NCBI RefSeq assembly: GCF_009389715.1
Contig: NW_024068199.1
Coordinates: 124,001 to 188,000 of the forward strand
Direction: 5' to 3'
From: Phoenix dactylifera
Taxonomy: Eukaryota > Streptophyta > Magnoliopsida > Arecales > Arecaceae
DNA: 64,000 nt
This document shows, one piece after another, positions 1 through 10,033 of this stretch (position 1 is the stretch's first letter; the number at the start of each line of letters is the position of its first letter). A program made the translations under genes and the position numbers. The notes below the pieces were generated by a model, which worked only from the letters and a program-made list of their open reading frames with translations, had not been told where the DNA came from and ran no database searches.

Positions 1-737
1 TGATCTCAAGGAATGGTTTAGCGCCATGGTGCTACTTATCTTTGCTAACAACTGTCTTGGGCCGGGTAACCCATTGTACAAGCACAGGATTATTCTTTGC
101 CAAGGATTAAGGTAATGTCTAGCAGCTGTTATCACTGTTTCATAGGGCTTCCAAGGGTTGCACATTTTTATATACTATGTAACAGCAGTTAGTATTTTAG
201 TCATTATTCTGGAGCAATATGATGGCATGACAATATTAACACCCTCTCTAGCCATTCCATCTAAAATATTGTTTTAAAATTAAAGAGTAAGGTTGTTGTT
301 TCTATTATTATAGTATATAATGGTTCTGGAAATAATCATTTTGCCCGAGGCCTTCTGTGATATAGAATATGTAACGGCCTCTTGGAAATCTTGCTTTTGG
401 CCTGCCTTGGAGCCTTAGTGTTCTTTAAGAATTTCTTTATATTAAAAATTTTAGTAAATAATGGTTTTGGGAATGATAATTTTAGACTTTGAAGCCTTCT
501 TTTGGCTGACCCCTGTAACCTTCCTATTCTTCATGAACTTCTTATTGTTGCCACTAAATTTTGGACCGAGGTCGAAGTGCAGATCAGATGATCTTGAGGT
601 CGGAAGAAACCAAGCTAGATGAGGTGGCCGAGGTGTCGGAGGTTAGTCTCCTCCAGAGATGGTCTGCAAAAAATCTGCTCATCGGAGAGTTTCTGGATAA
701 CCCACGGATGCCTAAGTTAGAATATAGAGGCAATAGT
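1..737. other. AT-rich intergenic sequence, no gene seen
   Basis: No coding sequence, recognisable repeat or RNA gene is visible. The short open frames near 561-787 show no family resemblance and run into the solo LTR that begins at 738. Confidence 0.5.
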
Positions 738-1054
738 TGTAAGGCCCAATAGTCCCACATCGGAAAGACTCGTTTCAGAGCATGCACATATGAGGTGGGT
801 GTCTCCTAATCCTGCAGACGCGTTTTGGGTGGAAAACAAAACCGGAGAGGGATGAAGGACACTTGCGTGAAGCTGTCTCCTAATCCTGTAGACGCGTTTT
901 GGGTGGAAAATAAAACCGGGAAGGGATGAAGAACGCTTGCGTGAAGCCTCGTAACCGGACAATATCTGGCAGGGGAGCTCCGTATTCCCCCCTCATGTAG
1001 CCCCCACGAGGGCACTGGGTGCGTCACGTGCCCCGCGCAGGCGGGGGCGTGACA
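738..1054 (+). mobile_element. Solo LTR of a miniature LTR retrotransposon (TRIM family 2)
   Basis: The 317-bp unit begins TGTAAGGCCC and ends GGGCGTGACA, and is flanked on both sides by the same 5 bases ATAGT (733-737 and 1055-1059). That is a perfect target-site duplication. It contains the CCCACATCGG core shared by the other small LTRs here. About 80 bp is duplicated inside it: the TCTCCTAATCCTG...GCTTGCGTGAAGC block occurs near 799-872 and again near 873-947. There is no primer-binding site or second LTR, so it is a solo LTR left by LTR-LTR recombination. Related LTRs lie at 13485-14262 and 46696-47159. Confidence 0.88.
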
Positions 1055-2867
1055 ATAGTGGCAGCAAGAAATTTTAGCAGAGCAAAGTTCTCTAGATGAG
1101 AACTGTGTGAGATATTATATGCTTACCTGAGGGCCTCTGGGCTACCCCTTTATATAAAGTGGTCTGTTTTTTTGTTACCTGAGTTGATACAATGCATGCC
1201 AGTGGTCAATTGTACGTTTGTTGCGTGGACATATTCCGTATCAGTAGCATACGACACTAATTAATTGTGCGCCAAATGCGAAGCTACCACAACTGTCAGT
1301 TGCCAAAACTGTCAGTTCTTGCTGACACGTGTCGATTGGCTCTTTGGCTGATCGGCTCCTCGACTAGGGTCGAAATTGCCCACCTCGGTTTATACCAATG
1401 TCTAGGAGGTTGGTCTGATCTGAGATCGACATATCCAATATTCTCCCTATTACTTATTAGTATCTCTCTACTTTGTTTCCTTATCTTTTCTTTGTCTAGA
1501 AGAAAAGAATGGACCAATTATTCCCAGGCATAGAAATGGAAGCGCATCAAGCTGTTTTGAAGGTGATTTCCAAAAGATTGAGCTACGAAGAAGGGACTCT
1601 TTTTTAATAATACATTATTTTATTTTAATGGAACCGCATCAAGTTACTTTGTTTCCTTCCTTCAAGATTGGATGTCTTTTATGATAATGCATCAGAAGAA
1701 ATGATTGTAGAGATTTGCAATATTGTTATAGAAGCAACAGAGGAAAGCATATATGCATGACTCCCACGATAGAAAAAGAAAAAGAAAATGAAGCATGTTA
1801 CTTGGGAAGAATGACATAGCTGAAGTCATAAATCCATAAGCTCATGTCTTTGATCATTTTTTTTAGGTGCTGAGGATTAGTTATACCATCTTTCTGATCC
1901 TCACCTTGACCCCATATCATCTCTCAATAACTCAACTATGGGTTTGGCCAGCATTGCATCGCGGACAAAGAAACCCAGTATGTAATTAATTCTTATTCAA
2001 TTAAGTAAAGGGTGTTACAGCCAAAAAAAAATAATACCCTTTTCTTTTTACTCTATCACACTGCACGGTCTCTCACGATCTTATTTATTTATTTATTTAT
2101 TTTGTTAGTAGCGAAATAAAATTGCAAAGTACATAACTCGTTAGAGTACATATCATATAAAGCTTACAAGCCCATAGAAGGAACACAATATTGGAACATA
2201 AGCCTCTACAGAAGCATATCGTCATTGGCCAGAAAGATCGATATAACATGACATTTGCAGCCTCTTCAGTTAGGATCCATGTTTAGCTTCCAAATATATA
2301 AGTACACATGCGGGAGCTTCTCAGCCAAAAGCAGCTAGGGAGCCAAGATCTGGCCTTTCCCTGGAGGCTAGGGATTCTTCTGCTTTGGGCACGAAACGAA
2401 GAGATATAATCATATAGTTATGTAGCCTGTGTATTGCATAACAGCGATTATTGTATAAGCTCCATGCACTATATCATATTGCATCCATGAATAACAGCGG
2501 TAGCGGTGAGTGTGAGACCTCTCCAATTCAAATCCAAACTGTTACTTTGTTTGATGTCTTTTTTAATATATGGTGATGCTTAGCATGGAAAATGCGTATA
2601 TTTGAATAAGAGAGGAAGATAGAGGCGAAGAAGAAAAGGGGAGTTTACATATTTGACTCTTCCTAGGAAGAGAAGGAGATGGGGGTGGAGGCCGGGTTTT
2701 GGAATTAGCCCCCAAGATGTAACACCAATGTGTGGAACGCGCAATAAAAGAAGATTTGTAGTTCTGTTTGGATACACAAGGGAGGAGAGAAGGAAAATGG
2801 AAGAAGGGAAGAGAAAAGAAAAGAAAAGAAACTTGAATGGAGAGAAGAAGAAATAATGGAAGAGAAG
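1055..2867. other. Intergenic sequence without recognisable genes
   Basis: The sequence is AT-rich with short purine-rich and (TTTA)n runs. The open frame at 1267-1533 starts in no recognisable context and matches no family I know. The reading frame at 2580-2897 is a shadow of a purine-rich tract just before the Copia LTR. Confidence 0.45.
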
Positions 2868-3132
2868 TGTTACAAATCGAAGTTCAGCTCTGCACATGCT
2901 GAACTCGATTACACAACTGAAACTGAACTGATTTTAGTTGTTTCAGTTGCTTTCTGTTAATTAGTTGGAGTTTCTGTTATTTAATTGATGTACTCTTATA
3001 TATATAGTGTAGGATCACAGCATGCATAGGCAACTTTTGATTCAAAAGAAAAGTTTAAAGCTTTCTCTTCAGTTTCCTTTATTTTTTCCGAGTTCCCTTT
3101 CATCCTCTTCTTTTAGTCATTAGATTTCTTCA
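2868..3132 (+). repeat. 5' LTR of decayed Copia element 1
   Basis: The block starts TGTTACAAATCG and ends TTTCTTCA. It carries a TATATATATAG box near 2999-3007 and a pyrimidine-rich 3' end. It is followed directly by TAGTATCAAAG (3133-3143), a decayed copy of the initiator-Met tRNA primer site TGGTATCAAAG. The gag reading frame opens 30 bp later. No matching 3' LTR is seen, so the outer boundary rests only on the TG...CA ends and the primer site. Confidence 0.6.
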
Positions 3133-3161
3133 TAGTATCAAAGTATTGATCGCTTCCTCCC

Positions 3162-4263
3162 ATGGCTGTCTCTACTAATACCAGTGCCAACTCAGTCTCT
3201 TCACCAGTTCAGAGCATGGTCAAAGATCCAATGAGCCCCTATTTCCTGAATCATGGTGATAGCACAAGTTTGCAGCTCGTTTCTTTAATCTTGAATGAAG
3301 AAAATTATTCAACTTGGAGCAGATCAATAATCATGGCCTTGAGTGTTAAGAACAAGGAAGAGTTCATTAATGGAAGCATCCCTCAACCCCTACCGAACAA
3401 TCCACACCATGCGGCTTAGAGAAGATGCAACATGGTGGTCCCTGCATGGATCTTGAATTCCATCCAAAAAGAGATAAGTGCTAGCGTGATCTATATGGAG
3501 GCTGCGAGAGAAATTTGGCTTGATCTGAAAGAAAGATTCAGCCAAAGCAATGGTCCAAGAATTTATCAATTACAAAAGACTCTTTCATCTCTCTCAGAAT
3601 CATGGCTTTGTAATTTCTTACTTCACTCGTTTGAAGGGACTTTGGAAAGAACTGGGTAACTTCAGACCTCGGCAGCAGAACGAGTACCAATCTGAAGAAC
3701 AAGTTATTCAATTCTTGATGGGATTGGATGACTCCTACTCAAATGTTCGTGGACAGATCCTACTCATGGATCATTTACTACCCGTTAATAAGGTATTTGT
3801 TCTTATACTTCAAGAAGACAGGCAGCGTGAGGTAACTGCCATGATTCAAGGTCTTGAGGTTGTTACTTTTGCTAGTAAGTCTGCCTATGATCAGTCAGTT
3901 TACAACCAATCTTCATTCAATTCAAAACCCATAGTACGCTCGCTCATTCATCCCGTTATGGACAGGACCCTAATTTGCAAGAAAGATAGGCCTATATGTA
4001 GTCATTGTGGGAAATCAGGTAATACAAAAAATAGGTGCTATAGGCTTCATGGTTTTCCACTTGGTTTCAACTTTACAAAAGGCAAAGGAGGGCCCCTGCA
4101 ACGAATCAAGTCTCTAACACTACAAGACCAAATTTCTTATATGATTTCTCTAAGCTCACTATCACCCCAGATCAATGTCAAAGAATTCTTTCAGTATTAC
4201 ACCCTCAGCTGCATTCTCATGGGTCGAATGCTAATACATAGAATGTGCCATAGCTATCAGTGA
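3162..4263 (+). mobile_element. Copia element 1, degenerate gag with zinc knuckle
   Basis: Reading starts at ATG 3162. The frame shows the Copia gag signature in order: a loop with LILNEENYSTWSRSI near 3278-3322, then VPAWILNSI after an in-frame stop at 3417-3419, then IWLDLKERFSQSNGPRIYQL, then a frameshift near 3590 into ISYFTRLKGLWKEL. The CCHC knuckle lies near 3990-4050 and reads CSHCGKSGNTKNRC, with Asn where the zinc-binding His should be. At least one stop, one frameshift and this loss mean it cannot make a working Gag. The strand agrees with the LTR and integrase. Confidence 0.88.
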
Positions 4264-4389
4264 ACCAAGTCGGAAATCTATGATTGACAGCCAGCAGTGC
4301 TCGATCGCCATCTGCCCATGCTTTTTTAGGTAATTTTGCTTATCCGTTGAGTGCTCGATGCTACAAATTCTTCATTGTGTTCTTCTACA

Positions 4390-4922
4390 CATTTGATTGA
4401 TAACTGCGATGACTTTGATCTTTGGCACCGTAGACTAGGACATTTGTCTTTTCCTAGACTTAGTTTGTTAAACAAATCTGTACTCGAGATACATATTGGT
4501 CTGAACAATTATTGTGGCATTTGCCCTCTTGCTAAATAGCAAAGATTAAGCTTTTCTCACACTGCTCATATTTCAAATTCTGTTTTTGAGTTAATTCACT
4601 GTGACATATGGGGACCTTTTTCCACACCTTCACTTGATGGCTCTAAATACTTTCTTAGCATTGTAGATGATTACAGTAGAACCACTTGGGTTTACCTTAT
4701 GCATGCTAAATCACAAACTCATGATATAATTCGGTCCTTTTGTGCTTTAATTGAAGTTCAACTTTATGCCAAGGTAAGAATTATTAGATCAGATAATGGT
4801 CAGGAGTTCAACATGGCAGATTTCTATGGGTCAAAGAGAATTATTCACCAACTTAGTTGTGTTGATTCTTCTCGACAAAATAGGGTAGTAGAAAGAAAGC
4901 ATCAACATATCCTCAATGTTGT
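4390..4922 (+). mobile_element. Copia element 1, GAG-pre-integrase and integrase core (first part)
   Basis: LWHRRLGHLSFPRL (from about 4420) is the pre-integrase domain, with its HH-CC zinc region ending CGICPLAK. After a stop near 4537, the integrase core reads HCDIWGPFSTPSLDG, VDDYSRTTWVYLM and IIRSDNGQEF, which give the two catalytic Asp positions of the DD(35)E triad. The Glu region reads SRQNRVVERKHQHILNV. The frame stops abruptly at 4922, where a TRIM array is inserted, and resumes at 5664. Confidence 0.9.
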
Positions 4923-5663
4923 TGTAATAACCCAGGACCTCACCCAAAATGGCTAGCCGGAAGGTATTATTTGGGTTCCTTGATTCTGTATAAATATCCA
5001 AGATCTACTCAGCGAATAACCGATGTGGGACTAAATACACGCCCGCACGGGTCCTCACATACTCCTCCGGCTCAAGCCCTGATGTCCTCATCAGGCTAAG
5101 GGTTCAAATCCATTCAAATCTAATCACAAATACCACGATCGGTCCATAGTCAACCCCAATGGATCCGTGCTGCAGTGTCCCCTAGTCCACATAAGTTATG
5201 GGCCGGATCCGCTCTGATACCATTTATAACAACCCAGGACCTCATCCAAAATGGCTAGCCGGAAGTTATTATTTGGGTTCCTCGACCCTATATAAGTACC
5301 CAAGATCTACCCAGCGAATAACCGATGTGGGACTAAACACACGCCCGCACGGGTCCTCACATACTTCCTCTGTTCAAGCCCTGACGTCCTCGTCAGGCGA
5401 AGGGTTCAAATCTATTCAAATCTAATCACAAACACCACGATTGGCCCGTGGTCAGCCCCAATGGTTCTGTGCTGCAGTGTCCCCTAGTCCACATAGGTTA
5501 TGGGCCGGGTCCACTCTGATACCATTTGTAACAACCCAAAATCTCATCCAAAATGGCTAGCTGGAAGGTATTATTTGGGTTTCTTGATCCTATATAAATA
5601 CCCAAGATCTACCCAACGAATAACCGATGTTGGACTAAACACACGCCCGCACGGATCCTCACA
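4923..5663 (-). mobile_element. Three-LTR TRIM array (family 1) inserted in Copia integrase
   Basis: Three LTRs of exactly 137 bp (4923-5059, 5225-5361, 5527-5663) alternate with two internal segments of 165 bp (5060-5224, 5362-5526). Read on the minus strand, each LTR runs from TGTGAGGA(T/C)CCG to GTTGTTACA. Each internal segment starts with the primer site TGGTATCAGAGCGG, complementary to initiator-Met tRNA. The flanks are GTTGT (4918-4922) and GTTGC (5664-5668), a 5-bp target duplication with one mismatch. There is no coding capacity, so any movement would depend on another element. The structure LTR-int-LTR-int-LTR is typical of recombined TRIMs. Confidence 0.92.
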
Positions 5664-6470
5664 GTTGCTAGAGTATCAAGGTTTCAAGCCAATCTCTTTT
5701 CATTTTTTTGGGGAGATTGTGTTCGAACAGCAATCTATCTCATCAACAAAATACCAACTCCAAAACTTTTTGATCGATCTCTTTATGAAGTCATGTTTTC
5801 TTCAAAACCTTCTTACACTCACTTAAGAGTGTTTGGTTGCTTGTGTACTATGTTTCTATCCTAAAAAGCCATAGGTCAAAATTTGATCCTAGAGCTAGAC
5901 AATGTATTTTTATTAGATATCCTCATGGCATAAAAGTTTACAAGCTTTATGACATTTAATCCAAGAATGTGTTCATTTTTCGGGATGTTGTTTTTCATGA
6001 GTTCATTTTTCCATTTCTACATATTACTTCTCCTGCATTGAGTATTCCTTCATCTCAGTTTTGCGATACTATCTTCTCCCCATGTTCTATTATGACTGGT
6101 GATTACTTATATTTGAATATCTCAATGCTGCAAATACGCCCTCCACACATGACATTAGCAGCGCCCCATGTTCTATTATGACTGGTGATTACTTATCATT
6201 GCAGCTTGGCATCCTCTACTCCTCACTCTTAACCACTTATTCAACAGCCAACACGCTGTGCAGAATTAGGTAAGCTTTATGACATCTCAGTCTTTCTGAA
6301 TTATAAAAGATTGTCTTTCTCTTACCGTGCCTTTGCTTTGTCTATTTTGATCATCTTCAACTGATCCAAAAACTTATGTTGAAGCCTCTAAGTCACTTGA
6401 GTGGTGTGCTGCATACCATGCACATGCATTCATTGAGAGCATACCAGCTTTCCTCCCTTTCAACTAAAAA
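5664..6470 (+). mobile_element. Copia element 1, integrase remainder and start of reverse transcriptase region
   Basis: The integrase resumes directly after the TRIM: ARVSRFQANL, then AIYLINKIPTPKLFD and [12 protein letters not shown], all standard Copia integrase C-terminal text. FRDVVFHEFIFPF (about 5973-6011) is the following linker, and EASKSLEW near 6384 resembles the start of the RT domain. Stops and frameshifts are frequent. A 36-bp stretch (CCATGTTCTATTATGACTGG and onward) is repeated at about 6079 and 6167. The element fades out near 6470, with no RT catalytic YVDD block and no 3' LTR. Confidence 0.82.
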
Positions 6471-6874
6471 GTCAAATATCATTCTTGAAGCCTTAAAAAA
6501 ATAAAAAAGTCTCAAATCTTTATGTTGAGCAAACTTGCAGACTTGACCTTCTCGCCGTTAGTTTTGATTTGTTATATATGCACAAAAGCAAACAACGGGC
6601 CGTGATGTCCAATCGGGGCCTTGGTTTCATCGAAAATAGCAGAATTGATAAGGTCAATCACAATCTTCCAAGGGTGGTGGTTGGTCACTTGGACTCTTTG
6701 AGCTTTGGTGGGCCCAATTCCTTTAGGGTTCGTATGTTCCATCTTCCAGGACATTGATTAGAACATCCCCTCAGAGTTGCTGCTTGGTGTCTACGGGCAT
6801 CGCTGGTGGGATAGGTTGGGTCACCTCGTAACAACTTTAAACCAAAAAAGAAATCAATCCATTTATCAAAATAG
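6471..6874. other. Intergenic sequence, nothing recognised
   Basis: The short frames at 6569-6757 and 6685-6921 lie on opposite strands of the same DNA and show no family signature. There is no clear repeat structure until the decayed TRIM at 6875. Confidence 0.4.
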
Positions 6875-7317
6875 TGTAATGTCGTAGCCACATAGGACAT
6901 AAATTTTAAAAAAAAATCCAAAAGTATAATTTAGTTTTCTAAATTCGATTTAAACACCTAAAATCTATCCAATACATAGTCGATTGTAAAACTAAAAACA
7001 TGTCTACATAGTTCTAACATACTCCATCCATTTATCTTCTAGTATCTTTGCTAGGCTGAGATTCCAAATCCAAGCACTAATATCATCATCAGTCCATGAT
7101 TGATCCTAACGGATCCACGTTGCAAACTTGCAGTGTTCCCTAATTTACATAGGCTATGGTTCAAGTTCGCTCAGATATCATTAGTAACAAGTCAGGATCT
7201 TACCTAAAAAAGCTATCAGATAATATTATTAAGATTTTTTAGTCCTATATAAATATTCAAGATCTATCATGTACATAGCTGATATGGAAGTAAACACATT
7301 TTCTCATAGTTCTTACA
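6875..7317 (-). mobile_element. Strongly decayed TRIM of family 1
   Basis: Read on the minus strand, the segment keeps the family-1 order: LTR (about 7183-7317), primer site with GATATCTGAGC in place of GGTATCAGAGC, internal segment with TGCAGTGTTCCC-like and CCGTTAGG-like blocks, then LTR (about 6875-7018). Many substitutions and A/T-rich changes separate it from the copies at 4923 and 56224. No target duplication survives, which fits an old insertion. Confidence 0.7.
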
Positions 7318-8545
7318 AATTTCCACCATATTAACTCTTGATATTGTGGCTAGCTACATAGTCTCCATGCCATGCTGCACTACTACATAGTATTATAGAT
7401 AGCTACTCGGTCTCCAAGCCGTGCTGCAGTAGTATAATAGGATCCTCAAGTTACATTATACAATGAAGGGTTACGTTGTAATATGGTGAGTTAAAAAACA
7501 AGGTCCTTAGGAAAGGTAAATTATACATCCTTCACCTGAGTTAATGTCTTTTTCTTGATAGGGGACAAAGTGGAGAGGGGGTTGCATTGGTGGCAAGGAT
7601 GGAATGATGGAGGTAGAATATACAGTGATAAAAGGTAGGTTAGATGTAGGCCCAGCTATCATCAACTAAAGATATGCTTTTGGTTCACTTTATCTTTTCT
7701 ACTCCTTGATGCAAACTGACTAGTAGATTGAGATCCACCTTTGGAGGAAATGCTTAATTAAAAGCTTAACTTTGTTAGTGCATAAACTATAATATACTCC
7801 CATTCGAATCCATTTGGGCCATTCCTTATATGTATATCACCTTTAGTACATGAATGCAATACCAAAATTAAAACAAATGAGGACATTAGTAATATATCAT
7901 GGTAAATTAAACAATGAACTCCAAGTTATGGTTGCCAAATAGTGTCAACTAAAATGTGATTACAAATGACTAATTCTTCTTTATTAGCTTAAGCTTTGGG
8001 AGTTTATTGGCTAGCCAATGGCAACTGAGCTTAGATTTGTTCAAAATAATGACTTCAAATTTTTTGCATACTAATTATTTGTTTAATTAAATATGTTATT
8101 ATCATGACTTATTTTAATCATTGTGCCTGTTATCTTGACTCAATTCAGTTATTGTGGTCTCTCTGTGTGTAGTTGGGACAGCATGGAGTACTGCTAAGGC
8201 CTAACATGCATTGTTAATTCTTTTTGTAACAACTTAAGCTTTTAGAAACAATTTATTAGTTAGTAAACAATAAATCAATTAGCTAAGCTAGGGCATATTA
8301 ATATAAATGAAGAGTTATGCAATATATTGCTTCTTTGTTCCTCTTCCTACAAAGAGATGTTTTTCGCATGATAGAAGGCTAAAATTGCTTTCCTGTTGAG
8401 CAGGCACACGGTGCATCCAATGCGATGCATCACTACCTAAATAATACTGCTGTCAAATTGTAAAATTATTATTTGATTAAGGGCACATTCCAATCCCCAG
8501 GTACCTTGAACTGGAGATCAATTCCTAAGGTGCAATTCAATTATG
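7318..8545. other. AT-rich intergenic sequence, no gene seen
   Basis: No open frame of note on either strand. A short local repeat (a TAGCTACNNAGTCTCCA-like block near 7351 and 7391) is the only structure I can point to. Confidence 0.4.
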
Positions 8546-8550
8546 ATACC

Positions 8551-9192
8551 TGTTGTGGGGGGGGTGCACCCGAATTTAGTCCCACATCGGCTAGTAGCGG
8601 AAAGGTTCTGTGCCTTAAATGGGGGGTGGAAATCCTTTCCTCTCGAGGGCCCTTTTGTGGGACAAAACCGTGAGGGCACCAGTCTCCCCCCGTCTGCGCT
8701 GGACGCGCGGGCCGGAGCGCCCAAAGCGGACAATACCTCGGGAGGAACGCAGTCCTCTTTCTCTGCTAGCTTAATGTGGGCTAACTGTTGCGTGAGGCTC
8801 CGGCCAAAGCGTCCGTCCCCGCAACAGATTGGCGCTAGAGGAAGGGCCACGCCCCTTGCCGCAGACTACCCCCTAGGACTGGGAGGCGCCACAGGAACCT
8901 TCCCGCTAGGGGGGCTATGTTGTGGGGGGGTGCACCCGAATTTAGTCCCACATCGGCTAGTAGCGGAAAGGTTCTGTGCCTTAAATGGGGGGTGGAAATC
9001 CTTTCCTCTCGAGGGCCCTTTTGTGGGACAAAACCGTGAGGGCACCAGTCTCCCCCCGTCTGCGCTGGACGCGCGGGCCGGAGCGCCCAAAGCGGACAAT
9101 ACCTCGGGAGGAACGCAGTCCTCTTTCTCTGCTAGCTTAATGTGGGCTAACTGTTGCGTGAGGCTCCGGCCAAAGCGTCCGTCCCCGCAACA
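8551..9192 (+). mobile_element. Young TRIM (family 3) with near-identical LTRs
   Basis: Two LTRs (8551-8826, 276 bp; 8918-9192, 275 bp) differ only in the length of one G run (8 versus 7). Each begins TGTTGTGGGG and ends CCCCGCAACA, so the LTR ends are themselves inverted repeats. The flanks are a perfect 5-bp duplication, ATACC (8546-8550 and 9193-9197). The internal part is only 91 bp. It starts with TTGGCGCTAGAGGAAGG, a plausible primer site for a tRNA I cannot name, and ends with the purine run CTAGGGGGGCTA. The LTRs contain CCCACATCGG. The long open frame through it (8543-9265) crosses both LTRs and is not a gene. Confidence 0.95.
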
Positions 9193-9197
9193 ATACC

Positions 9198-9994
9198 AAC
9201 GTAAACTGTTCTATCTTTGTGCCCACTCAATATATAGCTCCAGATGTCAACAATCACACGACTGATGAAGCTTCCATAATTTTGATTTAGTAAAGAAATT
9301 ATGATATCAGACAACTAATTAATTAAGTTAATTTCTAGGTAATAAAGCATACCCAACAGGACAAGGAAGCTATCATGATGCCATTTAGCCATTGTTTTTA
9401 ATAGTTTTCTGAATTCCAACAACAATCAAAAAAATTGAGTTGGCGAACGAATGGACTACAATCAATTAAATTGACAAAGAACAAACATATTTTTTTTATA
9501 ATTTAAAACAACACTCATGCACATCAATTCAAGTCACCAACCCTTGCACCCTTCCACAAACCACCCACCCAAGAGACAAGAGCATAATGGACACATCATA
9601 AGACCTAGAAGAGAGCCATCTATAGCCATGAGCGAATAATTAGAAGGAACAACTATATGCAGTTTATTCATACATGGCATCCCTTCTTGGTGGGAGTTTG
9701 GAATCTTCTCCGTTTTGGCTACTTTCTCACCTACTTCAAGGAAAACATTCTCTCCTCATCCACCCCACTCCCCCTTCTGAAAGGCTTCGCTCTTCTTTGA
9801 GGAACTATTATAAAAAGAACCCCAGAAAGCTAGATTGGTGTAAAGAAAAAGGAAAGAAAGAAAGAAAAAAAAAAGGTAGGATTGAGACGAGGCCTCTCAA
9901 AGCAATTGCCACCGACGATGTCAGAGTCCATTAGTATTTGCCTGTAGTTGGACAAAGGAGAAAGAAATGGGTAAGGAATCCAAATAAATGATAT
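9198..9994. other. Intergenic sequence downstream of the PDLP gene
   Basis: No recognisable gene. The plus-strand frame at 9674-9934 ends in lysine-rich low-complexity sequence and has no family resemblance. The 3' end of the PDLP transcript should fall near the end of this stretch. Confidence 0.4.
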
Positions 9995-10000
9995 TTTATT
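9995..10000 (-). terminator. Polyadenylation signal AATAAA of the PDLP gene
   Basis: On the minus strand AATAAAATAT starts 34 bases after the PDLP stop codon. The position suits a near-upstream poly(A) element, but plant signals are loose, so it is only likely. Confidence 0.5.
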
Positions 10001-10033
10001 CCAAGGATGTGCAAGTGAAATTGAATAAAAGAA

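Noticed and set aside
1267..1533. 88-codon frame with a hydrophobic end
   Set aside because: An opposite-strand frame of equal quality covers the same DNA, and there is no known motif.
8543..9265. 240-codon open frame through the young TRIM
   Set aside because: It crosses both LTRs and repeats the same protein segment twice. It exists only because the LTRs are GC-rich and short of stops.
9674..9934. Small gene downstream of PDLP
   Set aside because: No family resemblance, lysine run from an A-rich tract, and no signal of its own.
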